Assembly: GCF_022539315.1 (NCBI RefSeq)
Contig: NC_066316.1
Span: 61,423,994-61,487,993, forward strand
Length of the DNA: 64,000 nt
Direction: 5' to 3'
Source of the DNA: Serinus canaria
Lineage: Eukaryota > Chordata > Aves > Passeriformes > Fringillidae
The position numbers and the translations under genes are program-made. Within the stretch, counting starts at the first letter, position 1. Every line of letters begins with the position of its first letter. Of this stretch, positions 46,201 to 58,700 are shown one piece after another. Under the pieces are notes generated by a model. It had not been told where the DNA came from, searched no databases, and saw only the letters and a program-made list of their open reading frames with translations.

Positions 46201-48275
46201 CTCATTCCCACCGGTACCTTTATATTTTTATGAATATGTCTCATAGTGGACAAACATAATATTTGCAGAGTGCAGAAAAATATTTTGCAAGTGTGCCTAA
46301 AAGGTTTTTGACTGATGTGGTACAATTTGGTTTGTCCTCAAAATGAGATTTTGTGCACTCTGCCATCAGCTTACAATTGAGATGATTTGCACCTCTGAGG
46401 ACATCTTCTCTATGGTTTTTAATACCCAATAATAAGCCAAAAAATCATAACTAGCCCTGGTACAGTGCCCTTCTGTGTTCCTTGTCACTCAACCGCTGAG
46501 CTTTGGGAAGCCTGCCAAGTCCCTGACAGCAGCTTCTTCTTGTGGGAGCAGAACTGCACAATTTGATGAAGGAGAAGAGACAGAGTTTTCATACTTTACT
46601 CTGATGTCAGCAGCAGAAACCTTCAAAGTGGAGGGCTACTCCCCAGCTGTGGGCTGAGCTGCTCAGGAGGTACCACTCCTGCTGCATTGTCAAGTTGATC
46701 AGGGTAGGAGAGGGCTCTTCTCCTAGGCTGGGTGCGCTGAAGAGGCGCCAGGGCCTCCCACCCACAGCCCTCATTAAAGAAAAATAACAACAGCACAAAG
46801 CCCAAGGATTGTTTACTTATTTGTAGTATCTCAGCAACGGCTACTCTCTATCATCTGTTTTTGCTTTGGTGATTTCTTTTTTTTATTAAGAAGAAATGCC
46901 ACATGTTGCCACACAAGTAGCTAACCTCCTGCAGCCGGTCAGAGGCTGCCCGCCGTGCCCAGAGCAGGGGCTCTGCTCCCCAGCTGCTTGACCTGCCTCA
47001 GAAGGAACTGCCACAGAGCAGGACTTTGCAATTGTTCTCTTTGCCCCAATAAATCCAGCATTGCCCAAAAGTTCAGCCTCGTGACACTGGGTCAAACCCG
47101 ACAGCTACTTTTGGCCAAGCAAAAAGTAACAGAGTTAGTTCTAGAAATGCCCAACTGGTTCTTTTCCACATTTTCAGAAGGAAACATTGAGTTTTGGAAG
47201 GCTCCATCCTTGGGGCAACATAGCAACTTTCACAATGCAGAGAAGAGGGAGAAGGTTGCACATCCCTCCTGTGCAACTATAGTCTGGTGTTTACAGCACT
47301 CGTCTGAGTGGGTAATTAATCACTTTCTATAATTTGGTATGAAGCTCCAGTTAGGAATACTGGGTGAGCTGCACTCCCGTTCACCTCTTCTGAGTGTTGA
47401 GACACGTTCCTAAGGGGTAAACTGCCCAAATTCAATGTTGCTCTCTGCAGTAGAGTCACAAGGAGGAGTGTTGAATTTTTTTCTCCTTGGTAAATACTGC
47501 AACAAGCAAACTTTGCTGATTAGGGATATAGGCTCAGGGAACATGTTCTCAAGATTTTTAAAGCAGTTTGGTAAATCCAGCCTCAAATTTCCTATTTTTT
47601 TTCTGTTAAAGTCCTTAAAAAGAAAATAATGCTTCTGGAGAAAAAAAAAAGTCAAAATAGCTCTGAGTCAAACATTGAATTTAAAATAATTTCCAGGAAA
47701 GCTGAGAAAAGGCAAGGGTTAGCACTGTATGAAGGATGAGCTAGCAGGTTCTTTTGAGATGAAAATCATGTTATTGCATTTCTGTCTGCAACAGATGGCA
47801 CCTCACTGGAGTAGAGCTCTGCGTGAGTGCTGGGCAACTCTTTTGCAGTAAAACAGTTGTAAAACTTTAATGAGTTGTGGAGGATGTTTCTGGCCTATGG
47901 AAAAAGCTGTGCTTCTGCCTGTGATGGTGAGTCTGCCAAACTCCTGTGGAGGAAACCAAAGGAAACCAAACCAAACAACAAGAAGCAGGAGAGCTCTGTC
48001 TCACAGCTAGCAGTTGTCCAGAGAGGATGGCAGCACAGTGTGATAATGCTAAGCTCGGTAGCAGTCATTGTTAAAAGATAAAAAATGTAAGCTGTATGTG
48101 GGCATCTCTCTGGCTGTTCTTTTGGACTCCCATGCAGCCCTCAGAGACGTTGCTGTCCCTGTGGAAGGCACTGCATAAACATGGGGAAAAAGGCACTCCT
48201 GGCCTGGAGACCCACAGCTATGACACACTGTAGCACAGATACTGCTGGTTTCATTCCTCTTGTGTCACCAACTTG
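40231..48275. other. Intergenic flank, no genes seen
   Basis: No coding similarity. It includes a locally GC-rich patch (about 44530-45010) and an AT-rich self-complementary run TTTTTTTAAAAATTTTTTAA at 42701-42720. Open frames in the GC-rich patch are not recognisable proteins. Confidence 0.6.
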
Positions 48276-48653
48276 TGTTGTGAAAAATCCTTTCCTTAGG
48301 ATTTTTTTCCTCCTGAGAAGCTGAGAGCAAAGCCTCAGGAACAAAGTGTAAACAATTCTTATCTGCCACTGTGGAATGCAACAGAAGGATCTGGGATTGG
48401 TCTCATCTGGTTGTTTCTAATTCATGGCCAATCACAGTCCAGCTGTCCAGACTGCCTCGGTCAGAGACAAACATTTGTTATTCATTCCTTTTCTATTCTT
48501 AGCTAAGCCTTCTGATGAAATCCTTTCTTCTATTCTTTTAGTATAGTTTTTAATATAATATATATCATAAAATAATAAATCAAGCCTTCTGTAACATGGA
48601 GTCAACTTTCTCGTCTCTTCCCTCATCCTGGGACCCCTGTGAACATTGTCACA
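48276..48653 (+). mobile_element. Solo LTR of an endogenous retrovirus
   Basis: This roughly 378-bp unit starts TGTTGTGAAAAATCC and ends TTGTCACA. It contains CCAAT (48428-48432), a TATA-like AATATAATATATATC stretch (48551-48565) and AATAAA (48574-48579) in promoter-then-polyadenylation order, so it reads on the plus strand. I recognise it as an abundant LTR type of songbird genomes; I cannot assign the family name with certainty. No internal retroviral sequence or second LTR is present on either side, so it is a recombination-derived solo LTR. CTTGTGTT flanks both ends (48272-48279 and 48656-48663), but it overlaps the LTR start and sits 2 bp from its end, so the target duplication is not clean. 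Confidence 0.8.
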
Positions 48654-51015
48654 CTCTTGTGTTAGATTTCTTGTCTCACCAGCATTTCATTTAGTCTCTA
48701 GCTGAGGTAGAGACTGAGTTAAAAGCACCTGGGCATCAGTGCTGTGACCTGCAGCCGTGTGTCAGAGGAACACCACAACAGCAAGAATGACTGAATGAAA
48801 AGTCTCTCCACAGGCAATTTCTGTTCCAACCACCAGGGCACAGGGGATTATTCCTTTCCCTCCCACACTCCACCATGCAGCTTGCTCACAGGCTCCTTTG
48901 TACTTGCTCCTTTGGTTAAGGGACTGCCCTGATCGGGCTGGTGGGACAAGCTCTGCATGCACTGGTGTAATAGAAAATGGTAAGGAGCACAGCATGAATC
49001 GTTCCTGAGTACTGGAAACAATACTCACAAAATCACTTCACAGTAGTTGTAACTCAACTTGCTGGAACTCAAACAGCTTTGAAGACCAATGGCTACTTAA
49101 AAACCACTCTGAACAAAGGAGTGCTTATGCTCTGCTACATTCAAGTCTACCTGTGTTTCTGATCTGCAACAAAGGTAGTTTTAAGAGAAAAGGAAGATGT
49201 CAGTGCTTTCCCTATGGAGATACATGAATGCCTTTTCCCAAAGGAGATGGTGTGAATATTTGTTTTGATTTTGCTAAGGCTGAGAAAAATGAGGGCTCAA
49301 TTTTTATTATCAGCCTACTTTAAGGAGCATCATGGAGGAAAATTATTTAGTAACACATTTAACCCTCTGGCTACTGATTTTCTCATGCAATATAGATATT
49401 CAAGCTAAGTGTACAATCTCAGGTGACCTCCAGGACTGAAAATCCTCAGGATATTCACACCATCCCTTTACATTAGCAGTCTGGAAATGATGCTGAACGC
49501 TTTTCTGTATTTTCCAAGCAAACTTGGGGGAAAAAACTAAACAAAAACTGAAAATGAAAACAAAAACATTTGGTGCCCTTGCAGCCCCAAGTGCTGAACT
49601 TGTCTTTCTGAAATGCTGTGTCAACAGCTCTTCACTCACAAGCCCATTATTTTTATTGGCCACGGCTCTTAGGCTGGTGTTGACAGGTTAATTTACAGTA
49701 ACAGTGAGAGTCACCTTTACTCACTACACCCAAAAGCACAACTCACATTGTACTTGAGTGCCACACTCTCGAGAGCAGGAATGTTGGGGGGAGAGGGAGA
49801 GAAAGAGCCTTGAAGCCTCGTGCAGGCACTCGGGGAGTTGTACAAAAGAATGCTCTTTTGGTGAAATAATTTTTGCCAGCATACGCAACTTGAGCAGGAA
49901 TGGTTGCAATTATTTCTTACCGTGCTTGTTAGAGAGGACATATGGGAAGATTAGCCTCAAGAATGTCACTCTTGGACATGGTCTTCTCGTGGGGATTACA
50001 CCACATGGGGGTTGGTTTTTTTCTAGTCCTTTTCCTCTTTTCTTTTTTCCCCTCTTTTCAATACATCAAAGTTCACAGAGAGAAATTTCCCTGAGTAACT
50101 TGTACAGATAAGCAGATCTCAGAAGATATGTGTCATGGGATATACTTTAAGGACTTGTTTCCCTTTTGCTCTTCTATCTTATCTCCCCTCCTCACACGTC
50201 TTCTCTTCTTTTTTTCCCATTTTATTTTCTTGTCTTCCTAAATGAGTCTTAAAAGAGCAATCCTAGCAATAGTAAGGAAGTTAGTTATAGGCTGGGAGAA
50301 AGGCCTTTTCTCTAGTTTGTAAGGTTGTGGTGCTGCTGATGTGGTGCAGAGGGTGAAGACTCCATGACAAAGCCAATGGAGAACACATACATTGAAGAAG
50401 TAGGAGGAATTCAGAGCAGCTAAGTGAGAGGGGTAAGTGCTGCCAAGAGGCAAATTATGCCAGGTTGCAAGCTGACAGACCTTTCATCACAGGGGAACTG
50501 AAAAAAAAAATAACAGTGTCTTTCTAAGTGGTTTGTTTTTTTACAGTACTGTTTCTTTTTGTTAGTTTGATTTTTTTTTTAAATAAGACTGCCATGTAAA
50601 ACCTTGTGAATTAATAGCTTTTTGACTGTAGAACTACCAGATACCAAAACTCTTGCAGTATTTTTCAGTCTAACCCTAAAAACTCACCATGTTCTGGGAC
50701 TACTTACCCAGCACGAGGCACCCCCAAGGCTGGACCAGAGACAGAATTTCTCTTCTCTCAGCACTGGTGGACAGAGAGCTGCTGCACCTACAGCCCTCAG
50801 GCTCATGTTCTGTTTTGGCTACATGACCATTATAGAATCCAGAAGGCACGCCTCTGAGGTTGTGACCATAATGGAATTTAGGGTGTTTACACTCTGCTGA
50901 AGTGGTCCTATGAGTTTGGAACACACTCTTTCCAGACTAGCCATCAGCCTGGCTTTTACAGTCTCCTGACACACTGAGTACAAATGTAAAAGCAATGAAT
51001 GCATTTAGTCTGCAA
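48654..51015. other. Intergenic flank, no genes seen
   Basis: No repeats or coding similarity recognised apart from short T- and A-runs at about 50502-50580. Confidence 0.6.
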
Positions 51016-51650
51016 ATCACAGACTCACAGAATGGGTCAGGTTGAAAGGACCACAGTGGGTCACCTGGTCCAGCCTCCCTGCTCAAGCACACTCCTGCTA
51101 GAGCTCATGGCACAGGATTGCTTCCAGACAGTTCTTAGATATCTCCAGTAAGGGAGACTCCACAACCTCTCTGGGCAACCTGTTCCAGGGCTGAGTAGAG
51201 GGGCAGGATCACATCCCTCAGCCTGCTGGGAATGCTCTTTTAGTGCACACCAGGATATCTCCAGCCTTCTTGGCCTCAAGGGCATACTGCTGACTCAGAG
51301 ATGCTTGCTGTCCCCCGGGACCCACAGGTCCTTTTCTGCAGAGCTGTTTTGCAGCAGATCATCCCCCAGCCTCTACAGGTGCTCAGGATTATTCATCCTA
51401 AGGGGCAGGACCCCACATTTACCTTTGTTGAATTTCAGGCAGCTCATCTCTGCTCATCTCTCTGACCTGTTGTGGTCCTTCTGAAGGGCTGCATAGCCCC
51501 TGGGATTGGCCACCCCTCCCAATTTAGTATCATCAGCAAACTTGCTGAGGAGGCATCTGCCCCTTCATCCAAGCCATTGATGAATAAATTAAACAGTACT
51601 GGGCCCAGTATTGAACCTTAAGGAGCACCACTAGTGAAAGGCCTCAGTAA
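51016..51650 (-). mobile_element. CR1 LINE fragment, about 635 bp, internally deleted
   Basis: ATCACAGACTCACAGAATGG is the reversed CR1 terminus. Later segments (GAGTAGAGGGGCAGGATCAC, CCCACAGGTCCTTTTCTGCA, CATTTACCTTTGTTGAATTT, GTATCATCAGCAAACTTGCT and ACTGGGCCCAGTATTGAACC) are standard CR1 ORF2 coding sequence read in reverse. The element is on the minus strand and is the longest here. At about 51187-51193 the sequence jumps from the near-terminal part to a point several hundred bases further inside the consensus, so a piece is missing. Frames are broken. Similarity fades past 51650. Confidence 0.9.
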
Positions 51651-54600
51651 AACCTCCTCCTTGAAAATCAGGCTGCTTAAATATATTTTAACATAGACAC
51701 CAGCAAACTGAGGGCCACTTGAAGCCATCCCACAGAAAGAAGTGATATGTGGGAAACCAGATTAGGAAGAAAAGACAAAACTTCGGTCTCCTGGGGTAGT
51801 GTCATGAAGGCAAGAAGGCCAGGACTAATGGCATGGCATGCCATGTGTAACAGCTGCTGCAGAGCCTGTCTGGGCTTGTAAAGGCAGAAGGCTCCTTTGC
51901 TGATCTGTATCACTTCTGTAGCTCTGGTTGGAGAGGCCTCTCTGTTTCCATGGCCAGGGGATGGAGATGTTCTCACAGCCTCCTTTGCACTGCTGTAACT
52001 CAATCTCTGTGTGATAACAGACAAAGGCAGACACAGAGACACTGAATCAGAAAACCTCTTCTCCTTTGAGCCCCCGTCTCTGCTACACCATCTCTTTTGC
52101 TCACAGCAAGAATGCCAGGGAGACAGAGTTAAACACACACCAGCACATCAGCACAGGAGGATGCTCCCCTGCTGTTGAGACTGTCCAAACTGAAGGCAAA
52201 GGCTGTAACAGAGTTCTCTTATGCAAGTCAATAGCCCTTACAGTTTTAGGATGAAAATTTCCACTCCACATCAGTGTTGCATGACCTACTATGGCAAAAG
52301 GGTGTAATAAAAGTAGACAAGCTTTGTCTGCTCTCAGACTGACAGAGAGCCAAGCAGGATCTGTCACTGTCCCTGCTGTCATTCCTGCTTCCATGTAAGA
52401 ATGTGGGGAGGGACAGATTATGTGCTTCAAGCAGAAGAGCCCCTCATGCTGCTGCCAGGATGTTCCTGTGCTGCTGCAGAACCTGTCACCTTCCACGTGA
52501 AAGGCCATGGGGGGTGATCAGCTCAACAGCAGCCTGGGATCATTCCAATAGCCCCTTGAGCAGTAGGAGGCACCTCCAGGCTTGCAGAGAGGGCTCCAGC
52601 CTGGCTGAGTCCTCCCAGGACTGCCAGCCATGGTTGCAAGGGGTTTAGCAGCTGCCTTGAAATGGGAATGTGCAGCTAGTGGGAAATCCATGTTTGAGCA
52701 CAGTGTGTTGGGCCCAAAGTGTTTCTGTCACTGATCTCATGACCAGCCTTGGGTTGGAGGGCTGAAATATTTAGCATCCTGTCATTCTGACACACATCCA
52801 AATGATCAGTTCAAATTCATAGCAGAAGTCTCTGGTGGAGCTGAAAATGGTTATAATTTTCAGTTTGGTCTCCCCACGTTCACAGCTAAACTCCTGTTAT
52901 GCATTTTTCCTGAGGAGAGGAGCAGTAGACTGATTAGTGTTAGACTAGATAACTAATTTATTTCTGTGAACTGAAAAACAGACTTCATAGCCAAGTCCCT
53001 AATTTAGCAATCTCTGACATCTGTAACAGATTGTTAAAATTAACATCTCTGCCCTGGTGGCTTTCAAGCAGCAAGAATGTTACACATTTTGCCTTGCACT
53101 TTGGATTAATCACTTTCTGGAGCCCAAAAAACAGTCCCTGCCTCACACCATGCTGGAATCTGTAGCTGTTGCCCAGTGAAAAAGGAAAAATGATTGATAT
53201 TCCCTTCTTGGATTACAGCTGGGGCTCTTCCACAGCAGTAGTTTCATCTACAGGTAAGGTGAGGTCCAAAGTTTTGTTACAAGTTCATGTTGGAAAGTAC
53301 TGTGGCAGTCTCTTTGTACCTGCTCAGGAATCTCTCATTCCCACAGTCAACAAGCCCAAAGAGCCAAAAGAAAATTTTCCATCATCTAGAAACCTGGTGT
53401 TACTCAGTGCCCCTCTCAGTAACGCTGGAGCACATGTAGGGAACTCTTTGATACCAGTTTCAAAAAACCTTTCAGTATCCTTGCTGTTATTGCTGCAGGA
53501 AAAGGGCTTGCTCCGGTCTCCTGCACCACTATTCCACCTCTATGACACCTGTGTTGTGACTCAGGGGCAAGAAAAGCCCTTTTCTCTTTATTAAACCTCT
53601 TACTTTCTCCACAATAACACAGTGATTTTAGTAGGAGCTTCAGACAAAGAAGAGTAGCGCGACAGAAAGCATCACAGCCTTCATTTAGCTTAGCACTCCA
53701 GCTGACACAGCAGGTCTAACTAAAGAGCACAAGAAAAGTTCGAGAAGAGAGTAGTTTCAGAGAGTGAAAGCAGATGGGAAAGACAGCAAGGACCTGACCC
53801 CTTGACCAAATCGGTGGCACTGCCTTTTTTCCTTCTGACCTGTTCCACATTGCTCCCTGCCCCTGTGTGCTGCCATTCCAGCTTCTCTCTGCTCCTGGCA
53901 GAATCAGAAGGTAGTGCAGGCATTACTTTGAAATATGTCTGCACATAATGGACTGAGAGATTCAAATGTCAATGGCAATTGAAGCTCTCCTCTCAGATAT
54001 CATTACGGCCCTTTAAAAAACTCTTACAATCTTCTTTATTACTCTAGAAGTGTAAAAGCCCCAAACTCCCAAATTCTTGTAAGAGGCTATTACTTGTCAG
54101 AGTCATATATCTCATATGTCTTTGCTCTTAACACAATTATTTTAAGGGCTAGTTTGTTTATAAGGGACACAAAAGAAAACCAGAAATGTATGACTTGTGC
54201 TCTTCAAAAGCAGTTATTTATAACTATACTAATTGTTTTGTTTCCTTAAAAGCTGTGGGTCGTGGCAACACAGCTGCTTTTGGTCTGGCTATAAGCCTTA
54301 GTTTGGGACTAATGTCAGGGTAACAAGTTTTCAAGCCTGTTACACACACAGCCCACCAGTAGTGACACAAAACCTTAATCTGCCTGCTGTGATCTGCTGA
54401 GAGGCTGCAAAGGTAGAGATTTATTTGTGCTTTGAAACACACCTACTGTTTTTCTTTCAAGCATTTCATGACACATTTTCCCTTGATTATACCAGTTACA
54501 CACAGGAGAGGATGAATTTGTTAACCAATACCAGGATTCTTCTGAAACCTTTCAAAAAGGCTCTGCCCTATCCTGCAGGAGTCAGTAACTTACATGGGCT

Positions 54601-56458
54601 TGCTGCCTGTCAAAGGCATTTGTAAGCAATGCAAAATCAACCTAGTATCTCAGTGTCATTTAATGAAAAATATTTAATTATTTAATGCAAAAAAAAAAAA
54701 TGTCTTCAAGTGATATTTTCCTGTTAGACACTCAATCATGTATTCATTAATAAGAATGTGCCCCACAGAACAGGTGTGCAGGCTGTGTCTGGCTCCTGAC
54801 TTGGAGCAGAGACAAAAAACCATTTGCTGGATGCTAAATGTAGCTCACAGTTCACTGACAGAACAAATGGTGTTTTAGGCTAAATAAACTAGACAAAACC
54901 CAAGGATTCAGGGAAATTGTGGTTGCTGTAACTGTGGGACAGTGTAGTGGCTTGCACTAGAAGTGGTAAAGGCAGGGATACTGCTCTTTTATTTTTTAAG
55001 ACATCCTGCACACAGAGTCTTATGGAGTCAGAGACATGGCCAGGAAAATCTTCTCATGGTTGGGGAGCACACAGGTGTAGTGGGAGTTGGGTACTGTAAT
55101 TAAAATCTAAAGCCAGAAATGTAGTGCTGAAGTGTTGCAGCTCAGCTGGTAAAAAGAATAAATTAAAGAATGAGATTTGCAGTGACCAGCCCTGCTAAAT
55201 ATTTTTGTTCCAGATGTGATGGCGAGAAGGGAAAAGATGTTACCTTGAGGCTGCTTTTAGAATTATTCCAATATCTCTTCCTTTTAGGGTCATGGTAGTT
55301 CTCAGACCAGCATGTGGCTCATCCTGTTTAATAGTCTACCTTAAAAAACACAGGCAGCAGTAGACACTTGGTGACAAAACCTTCCCTTACACAAGCAGAC
55401 ACCTTTGTGTTCCCCCTCTTCAGGTTTATTCCTTCCCACCAATATTCAAAGCCATCTAAATCATAAAGTAAAGAATTTAATGTCTCCTTTGGATTTTTTT
55501 CAGCATTATTCCTTATATTTTTGTTCTTCACCTAGCTGTCCAAGCTCTTTTTCACAGCACTTACTATTCACTAATTTGTACTTTCTGTCTCTGAGGAACA
55601 TCAAATAGACACTTTTACTGAAGCCCTCCAAAATTTACCCAAATCTTCTTTCTGGTCACTAAAATAAGTGTTGCATTTCTTGGATGCTAGGTGAGTATTA
55701 AAATTTGCTCTGCCTTTCCTGTGTCACTGCTTTGCAATTATCTCAAGGAAACATCTAATCCACTGATTTGAGAAGAGAGAATTTTGGATAACATTGTTAA
55801 TATCACCACATTGAAAATAACTCTTTATGGATCCTAGATTTTTCAACACTCCACAGTTTTTGCTTTGTAGCTGGATTCTTTGTAGTACTAGGAGAATAAT
55901 ATGCAGATTTGTTCTTTTTGATTATTTTTATTTTTCAGTTAAAATTAATTTTTTTTCATTATTATTATTGACCTGTCAGTTCAGACTGAGAGAGATCCAT
56001 GTGGCTGTCTGATATGCAAAGTTCATTGCCCAATGTTACTTGGTACCCAGTTACTGCAATTGATTTAAATGTTGGATGTTTCCTTTTCCTTCCCTGCTTG
56101 CACTTCTGAAAGGGCCAGTGCTTTTAAAACAATGGTGATAGGAAGTGTACTACAGCACTCACAAAAGGGAGTCCTACAGTTAGAATTTGGCTGGGCAAAA
56201 TGCTGCAAGTAATGGAGCATATTCCAGCTTTAATCTCACCATCCTGGAACCATTAGGAGGGAAGATGGACCTGACTGGACACATCCCTGACAAGGATAAA
56301 GGCAGCCCAAATCAAAATGCTAAAGTGTAATGCATTTTGCCTTCCAGGAGAATGTGATGCATGCATACTAAACAGTAATAAAGGGGATTGGGGTAGATCT
56401 TAGGAATGATTTTTAATGTGCAGTCAGCTACTCACTGAATCATGTTACCTGGGGAAAC
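51651..56458. other. Intergenic flank, no genes seen
   Basis: No gene recognised. The open frame 51677-52138 (minus) touches the CR1 edge and resembles no protein I know. Region 52380-52660 is moderately GC-rich without identifiable content. Confidence 0.6.
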
Positions 56459-56585
56459 TGAGGAATCTCCATCATTTGAGATCTTAAAGACAAGATTCCA
56501 TAAACGTGCCTGGAATAGTTTAGGCATAACTGGTCCTTCCTTGGAGCCAAGTCAGAAAATCTTTTCAAGTCCTATAGTCTGTCTG
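56459..56585 (+). mobile_element. Ancient CR1/L3-like LINE 3' end
   Basis: GAGGAATCTCCATCATTTGA, GATCTTAAAGACAAG, TAGTTTAGGCATAACTGGTC and a decayed TTCAAGTCCTATAGTCTG end match in order the 3' end of old amniote CR1 families (TCACTTGAGATCTTTAAG, GGTCTAGGTATACTTGGTCC, GGTCCCTTCCAGCCCTATGATTCTG). It is far more diverged than the other copies, so I am less sure. Confidence 0.6.
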
Positions 56586-57849
56586 TTGTTTAAAGATCTC
56601 CTCATGATTCTCTTGTGATGCCACCATCACAAAATCCTGTTTGCTGCTTGCTTGGAAACTGCTTAGTTTGTAACAAGTCCCCTCTGTTACTGCTGTGACA
56701 AGGAATTCTTTCAGTGGCTGTGCTGTTTCCTAACATGGGCCCTGGATTGTTCATATACAAAACATATTGCTATAAAATTATTTTTCTGTGTAACAGGTCA
56801 TGATAGCACCTATTTTGTGATTCTTTTTTTTCTCTATTAATCTTTGATCTGGAACCAGCCCTATCCCTCTGAGAAGCTGGCTTGCTGCTCTCTATTCCCC
56901 AGAAAACTTGGCTTACTTTGTACACCCGTATATTTGGCCTTTGAAAGTTGGCTTGCAGTTAGCAGACAGAAGCAGGGTCAGAATTAGTTCAAAATAAATT
57001 AATAGTCAGAAGTTCTAACTTGCTAAGCTGCATGCAATCCACCCTTCAAAGGATATTCACCAATTGCTGTAATTGCTCTCTTCAAGGGCTTCCAAAAAAT
57101 CCTTGGACATGCTAATTAATGCTGTTTTAGATATATGTTGAGGCATTTGACCTGAGAGTTTAATTCTACAGTTTAATTCCATAATGATTGTAAATGGTAG
57201 GACTGCTGCATATTTAAAAGAACATTAGTGTGAATTTAGCTAGCTGTTGGCAGTTTAACAGTGACTAACAGATATTAAATAAGCATGAAATTCTGGTGGT
57301 GAATGACTTTTATAGAGGCAAGGGCTGGGAGCTGAAGGCAGGAGAAAATATTGCAACCATCCATGGTGACCTTCCCTTTTCCCTGGATTTTACAGAGTCT
57401 TTGTACAACTTTCCCATCATTGGGACAAGCCTGAGTTGGTGGAAGGGCCTTGTCCTTGCAGGCTTGGACAGCACATGATGAACTTGGTGGGATTGGAACT
57501 TGTTGATATGCTGAAGTCATTGACAATCCCTTGCTGATGTCACTGACACCAGGATTTCCCCAAATAACTGAATATTTCAGCCACTCACAGATAATCACAT
57601 CTTCCAGTGTCAAGAAAGAAGTCTGTAAATTCTACCCCTTCTTCTGCCAAAATTGTTCTTTCTTTTCTTTTTTCAAAGTGGATGTCAGAAGAAATAAATT
57701 GCCGGAGAAAAGAAAAGAAAACAAGTTGATCCTTTTATTGTTACTGTTCAAAGGCGTCTCTTTGTTTTAGAAACAAAAATGGTAGCAAGTGACTTTTTTC
57801 CACCCCTCAGTGGCTACATAAATTTCTGCTACTAAGGGACAAACATCAT
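56586..57849. other. Intergenic flank, no genes seen
   Basis: AT-rich, no coding similarity. Confidence 0.6.
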
Positions 57850-58090
57850 TGATTTGACCGACTTATTCAAAACAGGTCACGGAGCTACAGCTTGTTGTGT
57901 CAGTTCTCATCATATACTGATGTGGCAGGTTTTATGAATAAAATATGGCCAGTTGCTGGCTGGGAGGATGCCACATCTTAGCTACCCAAAACCCTCTGTC
58001 CTTGAAGAGCAAAGCTTTGAAAAATTAGGACCATGTTTCAATCCAAACTGTACAATATGCTTTTCAATGAAGTGTAATATATTGTTTTTA
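57850..58090. promoter_or_regulatory. Candidate conserved non-coding element
   Basis: A non-repetitive block with CATTGATTTGACCGACTT, AACAGGTCACGGAGCTAC, ACTGATGTGGCAGG and TTTATGAATAAAATATGG. CpGs are retained, and a CAGGTCA half-site and HOX/PBX-like TGATTTG are present. Make-up suggests constraint; inference only. Confidence 0.3.
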
Positions 58091-58300
58091 GCTGAATAAC
58101 TTTCTTCTCCTCTTCTCCCCTCCCCCTGTCCCTCCCCTACTTAGGAAAAAGAAAAAAAAAAAAGCCGTGCCATCTTAAACTAAAGCACACTTCAGTCAGT
58201 CTCCCTGTGTGTGCTCTGTGCCAGCAGCCACAGCAATTCTTTCATCTTGGCTTCAAAGTGGTGCTGAGAGGGGGAGGGGGGCATCTAATGAAAGAAGAGA

Positions 58301-58322
58301 AAACAAACAAACAAACAAACAA
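58301..58322. repeat. (AAAC)n microsatellite
   Basis: Five tandem AAAC units, plus a partial one, between two unique segments. Confidence 0.95.
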
Positions 58323-58559
58323 GCACAAAAGGGGGGAGGAAATGAAAAATAGCAGTCTACCTTTCAAATCTGAGTGTTGCCTGCAGGCATGCTCTGCAGT
58401 GGATGTTGCACTCAGCTTCAGCCCCTTGTATATTTTTTTTTGTTATTGCCACTTCCCATGCTGGGAAGATTCTTGTCATCCCTCACATATTTTATGTGCA
58501 GAAAAGACTGCCCTGCCCTGTGCTTGGTGATTGAGGCTGTGCCCCTGGTGTGCCACACT

Positions 58560-58700
58560 ATCAGTGGTTCCCAAGGCTGCCTAGCCTGGGAAAAGCTGCA
58601 TGGAAACGGTCCAAAATCAGCATTACATGCATTATTGTTCTTACTCTCTCTGATTAGAGTGCACACAATGAAAACAACAGCAACAGCCTCGTTTTCCAGC
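58560..58700. promoter_or_regulatory. Candidate regulatory block with POU/SOX-like motifs
   Basis: GCATTACATGCATTATTGTT, followed by CTCTGATTAGAGTGCACACAA, carries homeodomain/POU and SOX (ATTGTT) motifs. GAAACGGTCC adds a retained CpG. Inference from motif density. Confidence 0.25.
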
